DNA of 64,000 nucleotides from an uncultured Stenotrophomonas sp. (lineage in GTDB: Bacteria > Pseudomonadota > Gammaproteobacteria > Xanthomonadales > Xanthomonadaceae): NCBI RefSeq assembly GCF_945952405.1, contig NZ_CAMFIA010000005.1:1-64000 (forward strand). The letters run 5' to 3'. The notes beneath the pieces were generated by a model. That model saw only the letters and a list, made by a program, of their open reading frames with translations. It ran no database searches and was not told where the DNA came from. A program made the position numbers and the translations under genes. The stretch's first letter is position 1; every line of letters starts with the position of its first letter. Shown here piece after piece: positions 40,396-49,531 of the stretch.

Positions 40396-40425
40396 AAAAA
40401 CCCCGGCCACGCGCCGGGGTTTTTT
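40396..40425 (+). terminator. Rho-independent terminator of gpsA
   Basis: AAAAACCCCGGC / GCCGGGGTTTTT stem with loop CACGC and a six-T run. Confidence 0.95.
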
Positions 40426-40467
40426 CTGCAGCGTTGGCAGGTGCCGAGCGTGCTGGGCAGGCCCGTC

Positions 40468-40938
40468 TCATCGCACCCGTGGCGGCGCGTTGCTGTTGTC
40501 CATGTCAGAGAAGATCAGCCACGGCCCATCACCGCTGCGCTTCAGCGTCAGCGTGAATTTCCCGGCGTCGCCGACGGCGCTGCCGTAGCGGTAGGCACCA
40601 ATGATGTAGCCGCTGTTGCCATCCACCGAGTACGCCAGTGCACGCAGCCGCAGCAGGCTGCCGCCCTGGCCGGCGTAAGCGGACCTGATCGCATCGCGCC
40701 CGCGCACCGGCGGCTGGCTGCTCTGCAGGACCAGGCCGTCCTCGGCGAACAGCGCGGCCAGCGCCTGGGCATCACCCCTGCGCCACGCCTGCTCGTAGTC
40801 GCGCAGCACGCGGTCCAGCGCAGCGGGCAAGGGGGCATCCGGCAGCGTGCCGGCTGCGCTGGCAGGGCCTTCGGCGGCCTGCAGCGGGCCGGGTGGCAGC
40901 AGGCCGCACAGGGCCAGGAGCAGCAGGCAGCTACGCAT
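40468..40938 (-). CDS. Secreted NTF2-like (SnoaL/DUF4440) protein
   Basis: 156 residues with signal peptide (about 1-20, LLLLALCGLLPPGPLQA). The mature part has the DUF4440/SnoaL cone fold signature: helical DYEQAWRRGDAQALAALFAEDGLVLQ, GRDAIRSAY, then curved beta strands and WLIFSDMDNS at the end. Members are mostly of unknown function (small ligand binding or isomerase-like). The start at 40938 is set by the signal peptide; the frame is open 84 codons further. Confidence 0.87.
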   Translation of the reverse strand: MRSCLLLLALCGLLPPGPLQAAEGPASAAGTLPDAPLPAALDRVLRDYEQAWRRGDAQALAALFAEDGLVLQSSQPPVRGRDAIRSAYAGQGGSLLRLRALAYSVDGNSGYIIGAYRYGSAVGDAGKFTLTLKRSGDGPWLIFSDMDNSNAPPRVR

Positions 40939-41073
40939 CGGATCAGCCCTTGGGCACGCCAGCGGAGAGGTCGACAGTATCACCCGACCGCGCCCGCCAG
41001 GCCGCCGCCGCAGGCCCCATTGAAAGCCGATGGCCGCTTCGGCATGCTCGATGGCAACCGCGGGAGGCGATGC

Positions 41074-41367
41074 ATGCACTTTTTCCAGCTTGACCAGTTC
41101 GCAGCTCATCTCAACGAAACCTTCAACGCCGAGATCGAAGACAGCGGCGTGCCGTTCGTGCTGGTGGAAGCCGCGCCGATGCCCGACCATCCGGTTGCAG
41201 GACAGATGCGTGCACCGTTCTCATTGCTGTTCCGCAATGAATCGGCGGTCCTGTTCCCGCAGCGGATCTACACCATGCGCCACCACGGCCTGGGTGAGTT
41301 CGGCATCTTCCTGGTGCCGATCGCGCGCGATCGCACCGGCTTCATCTACCAGGCGCTGTTCAACTGA
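41074..41367 (+). CDS. DUF6916-like small protein
   Basis: 97 residues, no signal peptide. MHFFQLDQFAAHLNETFNAE, LVEAAPMP and a beta-rich C-terminus ending IYTMRHHGLGEFGIFLVPIARD fit a family (DUF6916-like) that I associate with tail-collar loci. GGGAGG stands seven bases before the ATG at 41074. Overlaps the 3' end of the acetyltransferase gene tail-to-tail by 8 bases. Function unknown; association with the collar operon suggests a partner role. Confidence 0.8.
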   Translation: MHFFQLDQFAAHLNETFNAEIEDSGVPFVLVEAAPMPDHPVAGQMRAPFSLLFRNESAVLFPQRIYTMRHHGLGEFGIFLVPIARDRTGFIYQALFN

Positions 41368-41911
41368 GCGCGGCTGCCGCCCAGCGCATCCGCAGGTGGC
41401 TGCCGATATCTTCTTCAACACGGAACTGCAGGCGTTGATAGAGACGCTGCGCCGCTGGATTGCGTTTTTCAACATGCAGCTCGATGCCGGCCAGGCCATC
41501 GCGCAGGCTGGTGGCCTGGAGCACGCGCAACAGGCTTGAACCGATTCCCAGGCCGCGTACTGCACCGGCCAGCACGATATCGATGATCGTCATCTGGTGC
41601 CCGTCGTCGTGCAGGTACAGGCGACCGACGGGCAGGCCGGCCTGTTCGATCAGCAGGAAGTACGCGGGCGTGTAGTGCGTGGTGTAGTGCAGGTGCTGCA
41701 GCGCAAACTGGCTGTCCAGGAACGCCTGGCATTGCGCATCCGGCCACGGCAGTGCGGCCAGGTCTGCCGCACGCGTTTCGGCAAAGAGCTGGCGGAAGAA
41801 CGGCAGGTCATCCCGCCGCGCTTCGCGCCAGCGCACGCCTGCCGGCAGCAGCTGTTCCGCCGCCGGCTGCCACGTTGCCTGCGCAGGCGGAAAATCCAAT
41901 CCCGCAAGCAC
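41360..41911 (-). CDS. GNAT family N-acetyltransferase
   Basis: 183 residues. The N-terminal ~25 residues are unusual for GNAT proteins; the acetyltransferase fold follows, with the acetyl-CoA loop region VRGLGIGSSLLRVLQ (Q/R-x-x-G-x-G/A type) and the terminal HVEKRNPAAQRLYQRLQF. Substrate unknown. Starts 2 bases after the stop of the third collar gene, so it is the last gene of that operon and might modify the collar proteins or surface sugars; that is inference. Confidence 0.9.
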   Translation of the reverse strand: MLAGLDFPPAQATWQPAAEQLLPAGVRWREARRDDLPFFRQLFAETRAADLAALPWPDAQCQAFLDSQFALQHLHYTTHYTPAYFLLIEQAGLPVGRLYLHDDGHQMTIIDIVLAGAVRGLGIGSSLLRVLQATSLRDGLAGIELHVEKRNPAAQRLYQRLQFRVEEDIGSHLRMRWAAAALS

Positions 41912-41913
41912 GC

Positions 41914-42447
41914 CTAGGGCCGCGACGGGAAAATGCCGTACAGGCAGATGCAGAAGTTCAGCGTGAGGTAGGGCTGCCGGTTCTCATGCGCGTCTCCATT
42001 GCCGGTGAAGCCGACGGTGGTCGCCGGATAGGCGCTGTTGGCCGAGGCGTTCACGGCCAGGATGGTCGCCGACTCGGGGGTGATCAGGGCATCACCCTGG
42101 GCGGGGATGCCGGTGCGCAGCGCGGTGGTCGGCTGGTTGTAGATGCGGGCGGCATGGCTGTGGGCAGGAATCTGGTTGGGCAGCAGCGTGACGCTTGGGC
42201 TTCCGTAGGTTTCACCCATCACGCGCGGTGACAGGCCCGGTCCGGTGCCCTGGCCGCCGGGCGCGTTGCCGGTGAAGTTGGGCAGCTGGAAGTTGGACAC
42301 ACCGTTTCCACCGAAGGTGGTGCCGAGCAGCGAGAACAGCGCAGTGTTCTGTTGAACCGGAATGTACTGTCCCTGGCACATGGCCCAGTTCGCAGGTGCG
42401 AAGTTGAAGCCGAAGATCTGGATCTCGCCGGTAAAGGAGTCGCTCAT
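41914..42447 (-). CDS. Phage-tail-collar domain protein (MdpB-like), copy 3
   Basis: 177 residues: N-terminal tail-collar domain (EIQIFGFNFAPANWAMCQGQYIPVQQNTALFSLLGTTFGGNG...FQLPNFTGNAP) and a variable middle after the IPAHSHA motif. The C-terminal signature is YLTLNFCICLYGIFPSR. COG4675 'microcystin-dependent proteins' of this type occur outside prophages and have no settled function. Third of three tandem paralogues, 30 bases after the second. Confidence 0.92.
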   Translation of the reverse strand: MSDSFTGEIQIFGFNFAPANWAMCQGQYIPVQQNTALFSLLGTTFGGNGVSNFQLPNFTGNAPGGQGTGPGLSPRVMGETYGSPSVTLLPNQIPAHSHAARIYNQPTTALRTGIPAQGDALITPESATILAVNASANSAYPATTVGFTGNGDAHENRQPYLTLNFCICLYGIFPSRP

Positions 42448-42477
42448 GATGGGTTCCTTGTGGACGATCGGTGATCG

Positions 42478-43008
42478 TCAGCCCTGCGTGGGATAGATGC
42501 CGAAGCAGGCGATGCAGTAGCGCACGGTCAGGGTCGGCATCGTGTTGTCATGCGGCTGGGTGCCACCGGCGGATCCCACCGATGCGGGGGCCAGGGTGCC
42601 GCTTACGATGCCGCTGGTGCTGCTGGTGTAGAGCGTGTCACCACTGACCGAACCCAGCTGCAGGGTGTTGGCGGGCGCGGTGGCGCTGGCGGCCGAGTCC
42701 ACGGCATTGAATGCGTGGCTGTGCGCCGGCATCTGTCCCGGCGCCACGGTGACCTCCTCGGTGCCGGCAACCTGCCCAAGCACGTAAGTGCCCAGGCCGG
42801 AACCGGTGCCCTGCTGAACGGGGATGCGGCTGCTCATGTTGGGCAGCGCGAAGGTGGTGAGGCCGTCACCGCCGTAGGTCGTGCCGATCAGGTTGTACAA
42901 CAGGTCGTACTCGGCGATGGACTGCAGGCTGCCATCGCAGTCCAGCCAGCCCAGCGGAGCGAAGTTGTAGGGAAACATGCGGACTTCGCCAACATAGGGT
43001 TGCGACAT
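42478..43008 (-). CDS. Phage-tail-collar domain protein (MdpB-like), copy 2
   Basis: 176 residues. Collar domain EVRMFPYNFAPLGWLDCDGSLQSI...LIGTTYGGDGLTTFALPNMSSRIP, then MPAHSHAF and a Ser/Thr/Ala/Gly-rich variable part. The end (TLTVRYCIACFGIYPTQG) departs most from the family consensus. 14 bases behind copy 1, clearly one operon. The paralogues are well diverged outside the core, so the three may form a hetero-oligomer or present different tips. Confidence 0.92.
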   Translation of the reverse strand: MSQPYVGEVRMFPYNFAPLGWLDCDGSLQSIAEYDLLYNLIGTTYGGDGLTTFALPNMSSRIPVQQGTGSGLGTYVLGQVAGTEEVTVAPGQMPAHSHAFNAVDSAASATAPANTLQLGSVSGDTLYTSSTSGIVSGTLAPASVGSAGGTQPHDNTMPTLTVRYCIACFGIYPTQG

Positions 43009-43022
43009 GGCAGGAGCTCCGG

Positions 43023-43526
43023 TCAGTTGCGCGAAGGGAAGATGCCGTTGAGCGCGATGCAGAAGTTCAGCACCAGATAGGGCTGCATGTTCGCGTGCGC
43101 CTGTGATTGCCCCGCGTTGTCCAGCACATTGAGGGCGACCTGCTTGCCTCCCGCAGCGCCATAGATCTTCTGCGTGCTGGTTGCGCCGAGCAGCACGTTG
43201 CCATTGGGAATGCGTGAGGTTGCGTTGGCGGTCGTGCCAGTGAAGGAATGCGTATGCGGAGGAATCTGGTTGACCTGCAGGGTCACCGTTTCCGCTCCTC
43301 CCTTCTGGCCCATGTCGGTGCCGTTGTTGGAACCGATCGGTGTCCGGCTGCGCAGGTCAGGCAACTGGAACGTGGTCGAGCCGTTACCGCCGTAGATGGT
43401 ATTGAGCAGCGAGAAAAGCGCCTGGTTCTGTGCAATCGGCATTGTCTGCCCATTGCACAGGGCGAAGTTCCTGGGCGCAAAATTGAATGCCACGGGCATT
43501 ATCTGCCCGAGAAAGGCCTGCGACAT
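43023..43526 (-). CDS. Phage-tail-collar domain protein (MdpB-like), copy 1
   Basis: 167 residues. QIMPVAFNFAPRNFALCNGQ...LLNTIYGGNGSTTFQLPDLRSRTPIG, then the IPPHTHSF motif and the terminal YLVLNFCIALNGIFPSR, all standard for the family. AGGGGGA precedes the ATG at 43526; the frame is open 55 codons further but without support. First gene of the operon, divergent from the giant autotransporter (286 bases between). No phage genes are nearby. Confidence 0.93.
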   Translation of the reverse strand: MSQAFLGQIMPVAFNFAPRNFALCNGQTMPIAQNQALFSLLNTIYGGNGSTTFQLPDLRSRTPIGSNNGTDMGQKGGAETVTLQVNQIPPHTHSFTGTTANATSRIPNGNVLLGATSTQKIYGAAGGKQVALNVLDNAGQSQAHANMQPYLVLNFCIALNGIFPSRN

Positions 43527-43576
43527 ATGGATCCCCCTGGGTTTTTGGCGCCGGCTCCCAGCCCCTGGCCGGCGGG

Positions 43577-43608
43577 TTAACTCTGGCGCATTAACTGGCG
43601 CCTTGACA
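43577..43608 (+). promoter_or_regulatory. Direct repeats and -35 box between collar operon and autotransporter
   Basis: TTAACTCTGGCGCA (43577-43590) and TTAACTGGCGCC (43591-43602) are near-direct repeats ending against a perfect TTGACA (43603-43608). A -10 box in the A+T-rich CAGAATAT at 43628-43635 would be poorly spaced. The repeats could be an operator for the divergent genes. Confidence 0.4.
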
Positions 43609-43812
43609 AGGGGCGCTGCATTTGTTTCAGAATATGCCGCTTGCCGCCCGCAAGGGGCTGAAGGATTCAGGGTGGCAGGACCGCCAGGCATGGGCAGGCA
43701 ATTGCCGGTGGGGAAAGTCCGGTACCGCGGCTGCTGGTTTACGGGCCACGGCGGCTATCACCGTCGTATTGCATATTGCCTGGCCTGACGCCGGGCAAGC
43801 AGGGGGCACAAC

Positions 43813-46800
43813 ATGGTGTACGCAGAGTCGATGCATCGCGGCGCGATGCGCCATGGGCTCGGCCACAGCATTTCCACGCAACTGGGAATGCTGTTGCTAT
43901 GGCTGGTCATGCTGGCATTGCCTGGCTTTGCCAGCGCAGCGTGTACACCGTTCATTCCGCCCAACGCAAGCTCTGCCTCGCCGATGGCGGCAGGAACCTC
44001 GATCATCATCGATGTCTCCTCCTGCCAGGCGGGCTTCGGCATCGGTGACGTGACCACGCCGGCCAGCAACGGCACCGCGACCGTCACCAACCACGCCGGC
44101 TCGAAAATCAGCTACACCCACAGCGGCAACGGCAGCCTGACCGACAGCTTCGCGTTCGATGATGGCTCCGGCAGCAACAACATCACCGTGAGCCTGTTCA
44201 TCCAGGCTGCCACCTCGCCGATCTCGATTTCACCGGCCACCGTTCCCGGCGGAACGGTCGGTGTGGCGTATCCCAGCACCCCCTTCAGCGCCACTGGAGG
44301 TACAGCGCCCTATACCTTCGCGGTCACTGCCGGCAGCCTGCCCAACGGCGTGGCGCTGACCGCCGGCGTGCTGTCGGGTACGCCGACCACGCAGGGCACC
44401 TTCTCGTTCTCGATCACCGCCTCCGACAGTGCCGGCATACCGCTCACCGGCATCGCCAGCTATTCGGTGACCGTCGCGGCACCGACCATCAGCCTGACCA
44501 ATGCTCCGCCGAACGCGGTCATCAATACCCCGTACTCCTTCAGCCTCGCGGCCAGCGGCGGCACCGGTCCGTATACCTACACGATGAACGGCGGCACCAC
44601 GCTGCCGACCGGCCTGACCCTGGCCAGCAACGGCACGATCAGTGGTACGCCCACCGTGCTGGGCAACAAGACCTTCGACATCCGCGTCACCGACAGCAGC
44701 ACGCCCACGCCGTTCTTCTCGGCGACCAGCCTGTCGATCAACGTCCAGAACGTGGTGCCGCCGGTTGCCAATCCGGTCAGCATGATGGTTGCCCATGGCA
44801 GTACCAGCAATCCGGTCCCGCTGAACATCACCGGTGGCGCGCCCACCTCGGTAGCGGTCAGCGGGCCGGCCACCCATGGCACCGCGACCGCATCGGGAAC
44901 CTCGATCACCTACACGCCCACGCCGGGCTATGCGGGACCGGACAGCTTCACCTACACCGCGACCAATGCCGGGGGTACATCGGTACCGGCGACCGTGACC
45001 CTCACGGTCTCGCCGCCAACGGTCAGCTACAGCCCCGGCAGCCCGCCTGCAGGCGCCGTCGGCGCGGCCTACAGCCAGTCGCTGGGCGGCGCCAGCGGTG
45101 GCGCCGCTCCCTACAGCTACGTCCTTGTGTCGGGCAGCCTGCCGGCCGGCCTCAGCCTGGCCAGCAACGGCAGCCTGACAGGGACGCCGACGGCCAATGG
45201 CAGTTTCAATTTCAGCGTTCGCGCCACCGACAGCAGCACCGGCATCGGACCGTTCAGCGCCACCAGCGGCACGCTGACACTGAACATCGCCGCCCCGGCC
45301 CTCACCTATGCGCCGGCCAATCCGACCGCCGCAACGGTCGGTACGGCGTACAGCGCCTCGCTTGCCAGCGCAGGGGGGGGCACCGCGCCCTATACCTATG
45401 CGATCGCCTCGGGCAGCCTGCCGGCCGGCGTCACCCTGGCCAGCAACGGCAGCCTGGCCGGTACGCCTACCGCAGGCGGCACCTTCAACTTCACGGTTGC
45501 CGCGACCGACAGCAGCGGTGGCTCCGGTCCCTTCAGTACCACCAGCACTCCGTTGACGCTGACCGTGAACCCGCCGACGATCTCGATCGCGCCGAACACG
45601 CTGGCCAACGCGACGGTGGGCGTGGCCTATTCGCGGACGGTAACCGCTTCCGATGGCACCGCCGGCTACAGCTACGCAGTGACCGCCGGTGCGCTGCCGC
45701 CGGGCCTCAGCCTGTCGAGCGCGGGTGCGATCACCGGCACGCCCACCAGTGCTGGCAATTTCAACGTCACCGTGACTGCCACCGACAGCAGTACCGGCAC
45801 CGGTCCGTACACCGGCAGCCATTCCTATCTGCTCATCGTGAATGCGCCAACGCTGGTGCTGTCACCGGCCTCCGGTGCCACCTTCAATGCAACGGCCGGC
45901 ATCGCGCTGGGCAGCATCGGCTTTACCGCCACCAACGGCACGCCCCCCTACAGCTACTCGATCAGCTCGGGAACATTGCCGCCCGGCGTCAGCCTGGCGC
46001 CGAGCGGCGGTCTGTCGGGCACGCCCACTGCGGCCGGCAGCTTCAGCTTCAGCGTGACTGCCACCGATGTGTCCAGCGGTACCGGTGCTCCGTTCTCCGT
46101 CACCGGCGGCTACACCATGGTGGTGGTTGCCCCGATCATCACCCTGACACCCGCAACCCTGCCGGCCATGTCCGTGGGCACGGCCTTCAACCAGACCGTG
46201 GTTGCCAGCGGAGGCCAGCCGGCCTTCAGCTACGCCATCGTCGCAGGTGCGTTGCCCGCAGGCCTGTTGTTGAACACGACCAGCGGGGTGATCAGTGGTA
46301 CGCCCACCCAGGCGGGCGCCTACAACTTCACCGTCGGGGCGACCGACAACGGCGGGTTCAGCGGCAACCAGCCTTACTCGGGTACCGTCGGTGGCGCGGT
46401 GGTGGTATTGCCGGCGGCGAGCCTGAGCAATGCCAGCGCCGGCACCGCCTACAGCCACAGCTTCTCCGCCAGTGGCGGTACACCCGGCTACACCTACGTG
46501 CTGCAGAGCGGCCCACTGCCAGCAGGCATGGCGCTGTCCAGCGCCGGCGTGCTGTCCGGCACGCCGACCCAGGCCGGCAGCTTCACCTTCACGGTGCGGG
46601 CGACCGACAGCAGCACCGGTACCGGTGCACCGTTCAGCGCACTCCAGTCCTATACGCTGACCGTCGCCGCGCCGACGATCTCGCTGACGCCGCCGACGCT
46701 ACCGGCCGCGACCGGTGGTGGGGCCTACCTGCAGTCGGTCAGTGCCAGTGGCGGTGTCGGCAGCTATACCTTCAGCGTGTCCTCGGGCCCGCTGCCACTG

Positions 46801-49398
46801 GGGATCAGCCTGAGCAGTGCTGGCGTCCTGTCGGGCACACCGACCAGCGCAGGCAGCTACGCCTTTACCATCACCGCCACCGACAGTCTCGGCTTCACCG
46901 GCAGCCAGGCCTACAGTTTCACCGTCAACGCGCCTGCGATCACCCTCACGCCTGCCACCCTGCCCGCCGCAACCGGCAGCATCGCCTACCAGCAGACGCT
47001 GACTGCCAGCGGCGGCAATGGCAGCTATACCTTCAGCCTGAGCGCGGGTGCGCTGCCGCCGGGCATCGCGCTGAGCAGCAGCGGCGTGCTCAGTGGCACG
47101 CCGACCAACGTCGGCAGCCATGGTTTCACGGTGACGGCGACCGATGGCTTCGGCTTCAGCGGCAGCCAGGTCTACACGCTGTCCGTGAGCGCACCGGTGA
47201 TCGTCTTCGTCCAGACCACCCTGCCAGGCGGCCAGGTGGCGACCGCGTACAGCCAGGCCCTGAGTGCGGGCGGTGGCAGCGGCAGCTTCACCTACAGCCT
47301 GACCGCGGGTGCGCTGCCACCGGGCATCGCGTTGAGCAGTGCCGGTGCACTCAGTGGCACGCCCACGACAGCAGGCAACTACGGTTTCACCGTCACCGCG
47401 ACCGATACCTTCGGGTTCACCGGCAGCCAGGTGTTCACGGTGGGCATCAACCAGCCGGTTCCGGTCGTGGTCAACGATGCGGCCAGCACACCGGCCAATG
47501 CCGCAGTGAGCATCAATGTCACCGCCAACGATACCGGGCCGATCACCAGCATCGCGCTGGCCCAACCGCCCGCGCACGGCACGGCGGTGGTCGCCGGGTT
47601 GGACGTGGTCTACACCCCGTCCACCAGCTTCTTCGGCAGCGACAGCTTCACCTACACCGCCACCGGTCCCGGCGGCACCTCCACGGCGGCGACAGTGAGC
47701 ATCACGGTTACTCCGCTGGCAGTGCCGGTGGCCGCCGCGCACAGCGCAACGGTGCTGGCCGGGCAGTCGGTCACCGTACAGGCCGAAGCCGGCGCGCTCA
47801 ATGGTCCGTTCACTGCGGTCAGCATCACCCGCGCGCCGTCTTCGGGTACGGCCGTGGTGCAGGGCGCCAGCATCGTCTACAGCGCCGACGCCGATGCTTC
47901 CGGCGTGGTTGATTTCGATTACACGCTCAGCAACCCGTTCGGTGCGTCGGCACCGGCGCGGATCAGCGTGAACGTCAATCCGCGCCCGGTGGCACCCGCG
48001 CTGACCGCTTCGGCGATTGCCGGCACCGCGGTCAACGTGGACCTGACCACGACGGCACGCGGCGGACCGTTCACCGCCGCCAACCTGGTCTCGGTCTCGC
48101 CGGCCGAAGCGGGTACCGCCAGCATCTCGGCCAGCGGCACCGGCTACACCCTGGCCTTCACTTCGGCGGCGACGTTCGGCGGCGCGGTGCGCATCACCTA
48201 CACGCTGAGCAATGCCTTCGCCACCTCGGCACCGGGTACGGTGGATGTGATGGTCAAGCCGCGCAGTGATCCATCACGCGATGCGGAAGTGCTGGGCGTG
48301 CTCGATGCGCAGGTGGAAGGCGCGCGGCGCATGGCGATCGGCCAGATCGGCAACTTCCAGCGGCGCCTGGAAAGCCTGCGTGCCGGAGGCAGCCGCAGCG
48401 GCTTCAGCAACGGCATCACCTTCAGTTCGGCCAGCAGCCAGCGCCGTACACAGCAACCGGAGCTGCTGCAGAAGGGTATCGGCGCCACCGGCGAAGCGCT
48501 GCCGATGGCCGGCGAACCGGCGCTGCAGGCCGACAGCGCGCCTGCGGCCGCCCCGGCCGATGGCTTCGCGTTCTGGACCGGCGGCGCGGTGAACTTCGGT
48601 ACCTTGAAGTCCGGTGCTGGCAGCAACGGCATCGACTTCACCACCTCCGGCGTCAGCCTGGGTGCCGACCGCCAGCTCGGTCCGTCGCTGAGCCTGGGTG
48701 CAGGTATCGGCTATGGCCACGATGCGTCGGATATCGGTCGCAATGGCAGCCGCAGCACGGTGGATGGTTACAGCATCGCCGGCTATGCCAGCTTCCATCC
48801 GGAAGGTGGCTTCTACGTGGATGGCCTGCTTGGCTACCAGTGGCTGAGTTTCGAGGCGCGCCGCTTCATCACCGACAACGGCACTACCGCCTACGGCAGC
48901 CGCGATGGCACGCAGTGGTTCGCCTCGTTCTCCACCGGCTTCCAGCATCGCCTGGACAGTCTGCTGCTGACCCCTTACGGCCGCCTGGACCTGGCCCGCG
49001 CCACCCTGGATGGATATCGCGAACACGGCGATGCGGTGTATGCACTGGACTACCAGCGACAGACGGTGAACACCAGCACCGCCACCGCGGGCGTGCTGGC
49101 GCAATGGCTGGTGAAGCGCGACTACGGCATGTGGACGCCGCAGCTGCGTGCCGAGTTCGGCCATGACATGCAGGGCTCCAGCGAGGCCTTCATGCGCTAT
49201 GCCGACCTGATGTCCGGCCCGGTGTACCGGGCCACCCTGGGCCGGCAGTCGCGCAACCACACGCTGCTGGGCGCAGGTATCGGCCTGCAGACGCTGAAGG
49301 GCTGGACGCTGCGTGCCGAGTACCAGAACCAGCTCGACAGCAGCAGCCGCGACAACCAGGGCATCCAGATCAGCGTGCAGAAGACGCTGCCGCCGTGA
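43813..49398 (+). CDS. Giant autotransporter with putative-Ig repeats
   Basis: 1861 residues. Signal peptide to about residue 43 (LLLWLVMLALPGFASA). The passenger has about eleven He_PIG-type units of ~85 residues, each with the core G-APY-(Y/F)-(V/L)-GSLPAGVSL--G-LSGTPT-AG-F-F-V-ATD. These are interrupted near residue 315 and followed near 1210 by Big/cadherin-like units (AVNGPxxHGTA...PGYAGPDSFTYTATNAGGT). The last ~280 residues (from DGFAFWTGGAVNFG) are a type V autotransporter barrel ending in a typical final strand (IQISVQKTLPP). AGGGGG precedes the ATG at 43813. A surface fibre with adhesin or binding role is likely; no catalytic domain is seen. Long near-identical repeats make it prone to copy-number change. 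Confidence 0.93.
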   Translation: MVYAESMHRGAMRHGLGHSISTQLGMLLLWLVMLALPGFASAACTPFIPPNASSASPMAAGTSIIIDVSSCQAGFGIGDVTTPASNGTATVTNHAGSKISYTHSGNGSLTDSFAFDDGSGSNNITVSLFIQAATSPISISPATVPGGTVGVAYPSTPFSATGGTAPYTFAVTAGSLPNGVALTAGVLSGTPTTQGTFSFSITASDSAGIPLTGIASYSVTVAAPTISLTNAPPNAVINTPYSFSLAASGGTGPYTYTMNGGTTLPTGLTLASNGTISGTPTVLGNKTFDIRVTDSSTPTPFFSATSLSINVQNVVPPVANPVSMMVAHGSTSNPVPLNITGGAPTSVAVSGPATHGTATASGTSITYTPTPGYAGPDSFTYTATNAGGTSVPATVTLTVSPPTVSYSPGSPPAGAVGAAYSQSLGGASGGAAPYSYVLVSGSLPAGLSLASNGSLTGTPTANGSFNFSVRATDSSTGIGPFSATSGTLTLNIAAPALTYAPANPTAATVGTAYSASLASAGGGTAPYTYAIASGSLPAGVTLASNGSLAGTPTAGGTFNFTVAATDSSGGSGPFSTTSTPLTLTVNPPTISIAPNTLANATVGVAYSRTVTASDGTAGYSYAVTAGALPPGLSLSSAGAITGTPTSAGNFNVTVTATDSSTGTGPYTGSHSYLLIVNAPTLVLSPASGATFNATAGIALGSIGFTATNGTPPYSYSISSGTLPPGVSLAPSGGLSGTPTAAGSFSFSVTATDVSSGTGAPFSVTGGYTMVVVAPIITLTPATLPAMSVGTAFNQTVVASGGQPAFSYAIVAGALPAGLLLNTTSGVISGTPTQAGAYNFTVGATDNGGFSGNQPYSGTVGGAVVVLPAASLSNASAGTAYSHSFSASGGTPGYTYVLQSGPLPAGMALSSAGVLSGTPTQAGSFTFTVRATDSSTGTGAPFSALQSYTLTVAAPTISLTPPTLPAATGGGAYLQSVSASGGVGSYTFSVSSGPLPLGISLSSAGVLSGTPTSAGSYAFTITATDSLGFTGSQAYSFTVNAPAITLTPATLPAATGSIAYQQTLTASGGNGSYTFSLSAGALPPGIALSSSGVLSGTPTNVGSHGFTVTATDGFGFSGSQVYTLSVSAPVIVFVQTTLPGGQVATAYSQALSAGGGSGSFTYSLTAGALPPGIALSSAGALSGTPTTAGNYGFTVTATDTFGFTGSQVFTVGINQPVPVVVNDAASTPANAAVSINVTANDTGPITSIALAQPPAHGTAVVAGLDVVYTPSTSFFGSDSFTYTATGPGGTSTAATVSITVTPLAVPVAAAHSATVLAGQSVTVQAEAGALNGPFTAVSITRAPSSGTAVVQGASIVYSADADASGVVDFDYTLSNPFGASAPARISVNVNPRPVAPALTASAIAGTAVNVDLTTTARGGPFTAANLVSVSPAEAGTASISASGTGYTLAFTSAATFGGAVRITYTLSNAFATSAPGTVDVMVKPRSDPSRDAEVLGVLDAQVEGARRMAIGQIGNFQRRLESLRAGGSRSGFSNGITFSSASSQRRTQQPELLQKGIGATGEALPMAGEPALQADSAPAAAPADGFAFWTGGAVNFGTLKSGAGSNGIDFTTSGVSLGADRQLGPSLSLGAGIGYGHDASDIGRNGSRSTVDGYSIAGYASFHPEGGFYVDGLLGYQWLSFEARRFITDNGTTAYGSRDGTQWFASFSTGFQHRLDSLLLTPYGRLDLARATLDGYREHGDAVYALDYQRQTVNTSTATAGVLAQWLVKRDYGMWTPQLRAEFGHDMQGSSEAFMRYADLMSGPVYRATLGRQSRNHTLLGAGIGLQTLKGWTLRAEYQNQLDSSSRDNQGIQISVQKTLPP

Positions 49399-49531
49399 CC
49401 GCATCCGCGGTGGCGGCTGCCTGCCGCCACCGCCACCGGCACAGCGGGCCCCACGTCCGTACAATCAGCTGCCCGGCAGGTGCGCGCTGCGCACCGGTGA
49501 TGGACATCGAATGGACGGAGCAGGGCAGGGA

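Noticed and set aside
41914..43526. Prophage based on three tail-collar genes
   Set aside because: No structural, replication, lysis or integration genes and no attachment repeats nearby; such collar genes occur alone in bacterial chromosomes.
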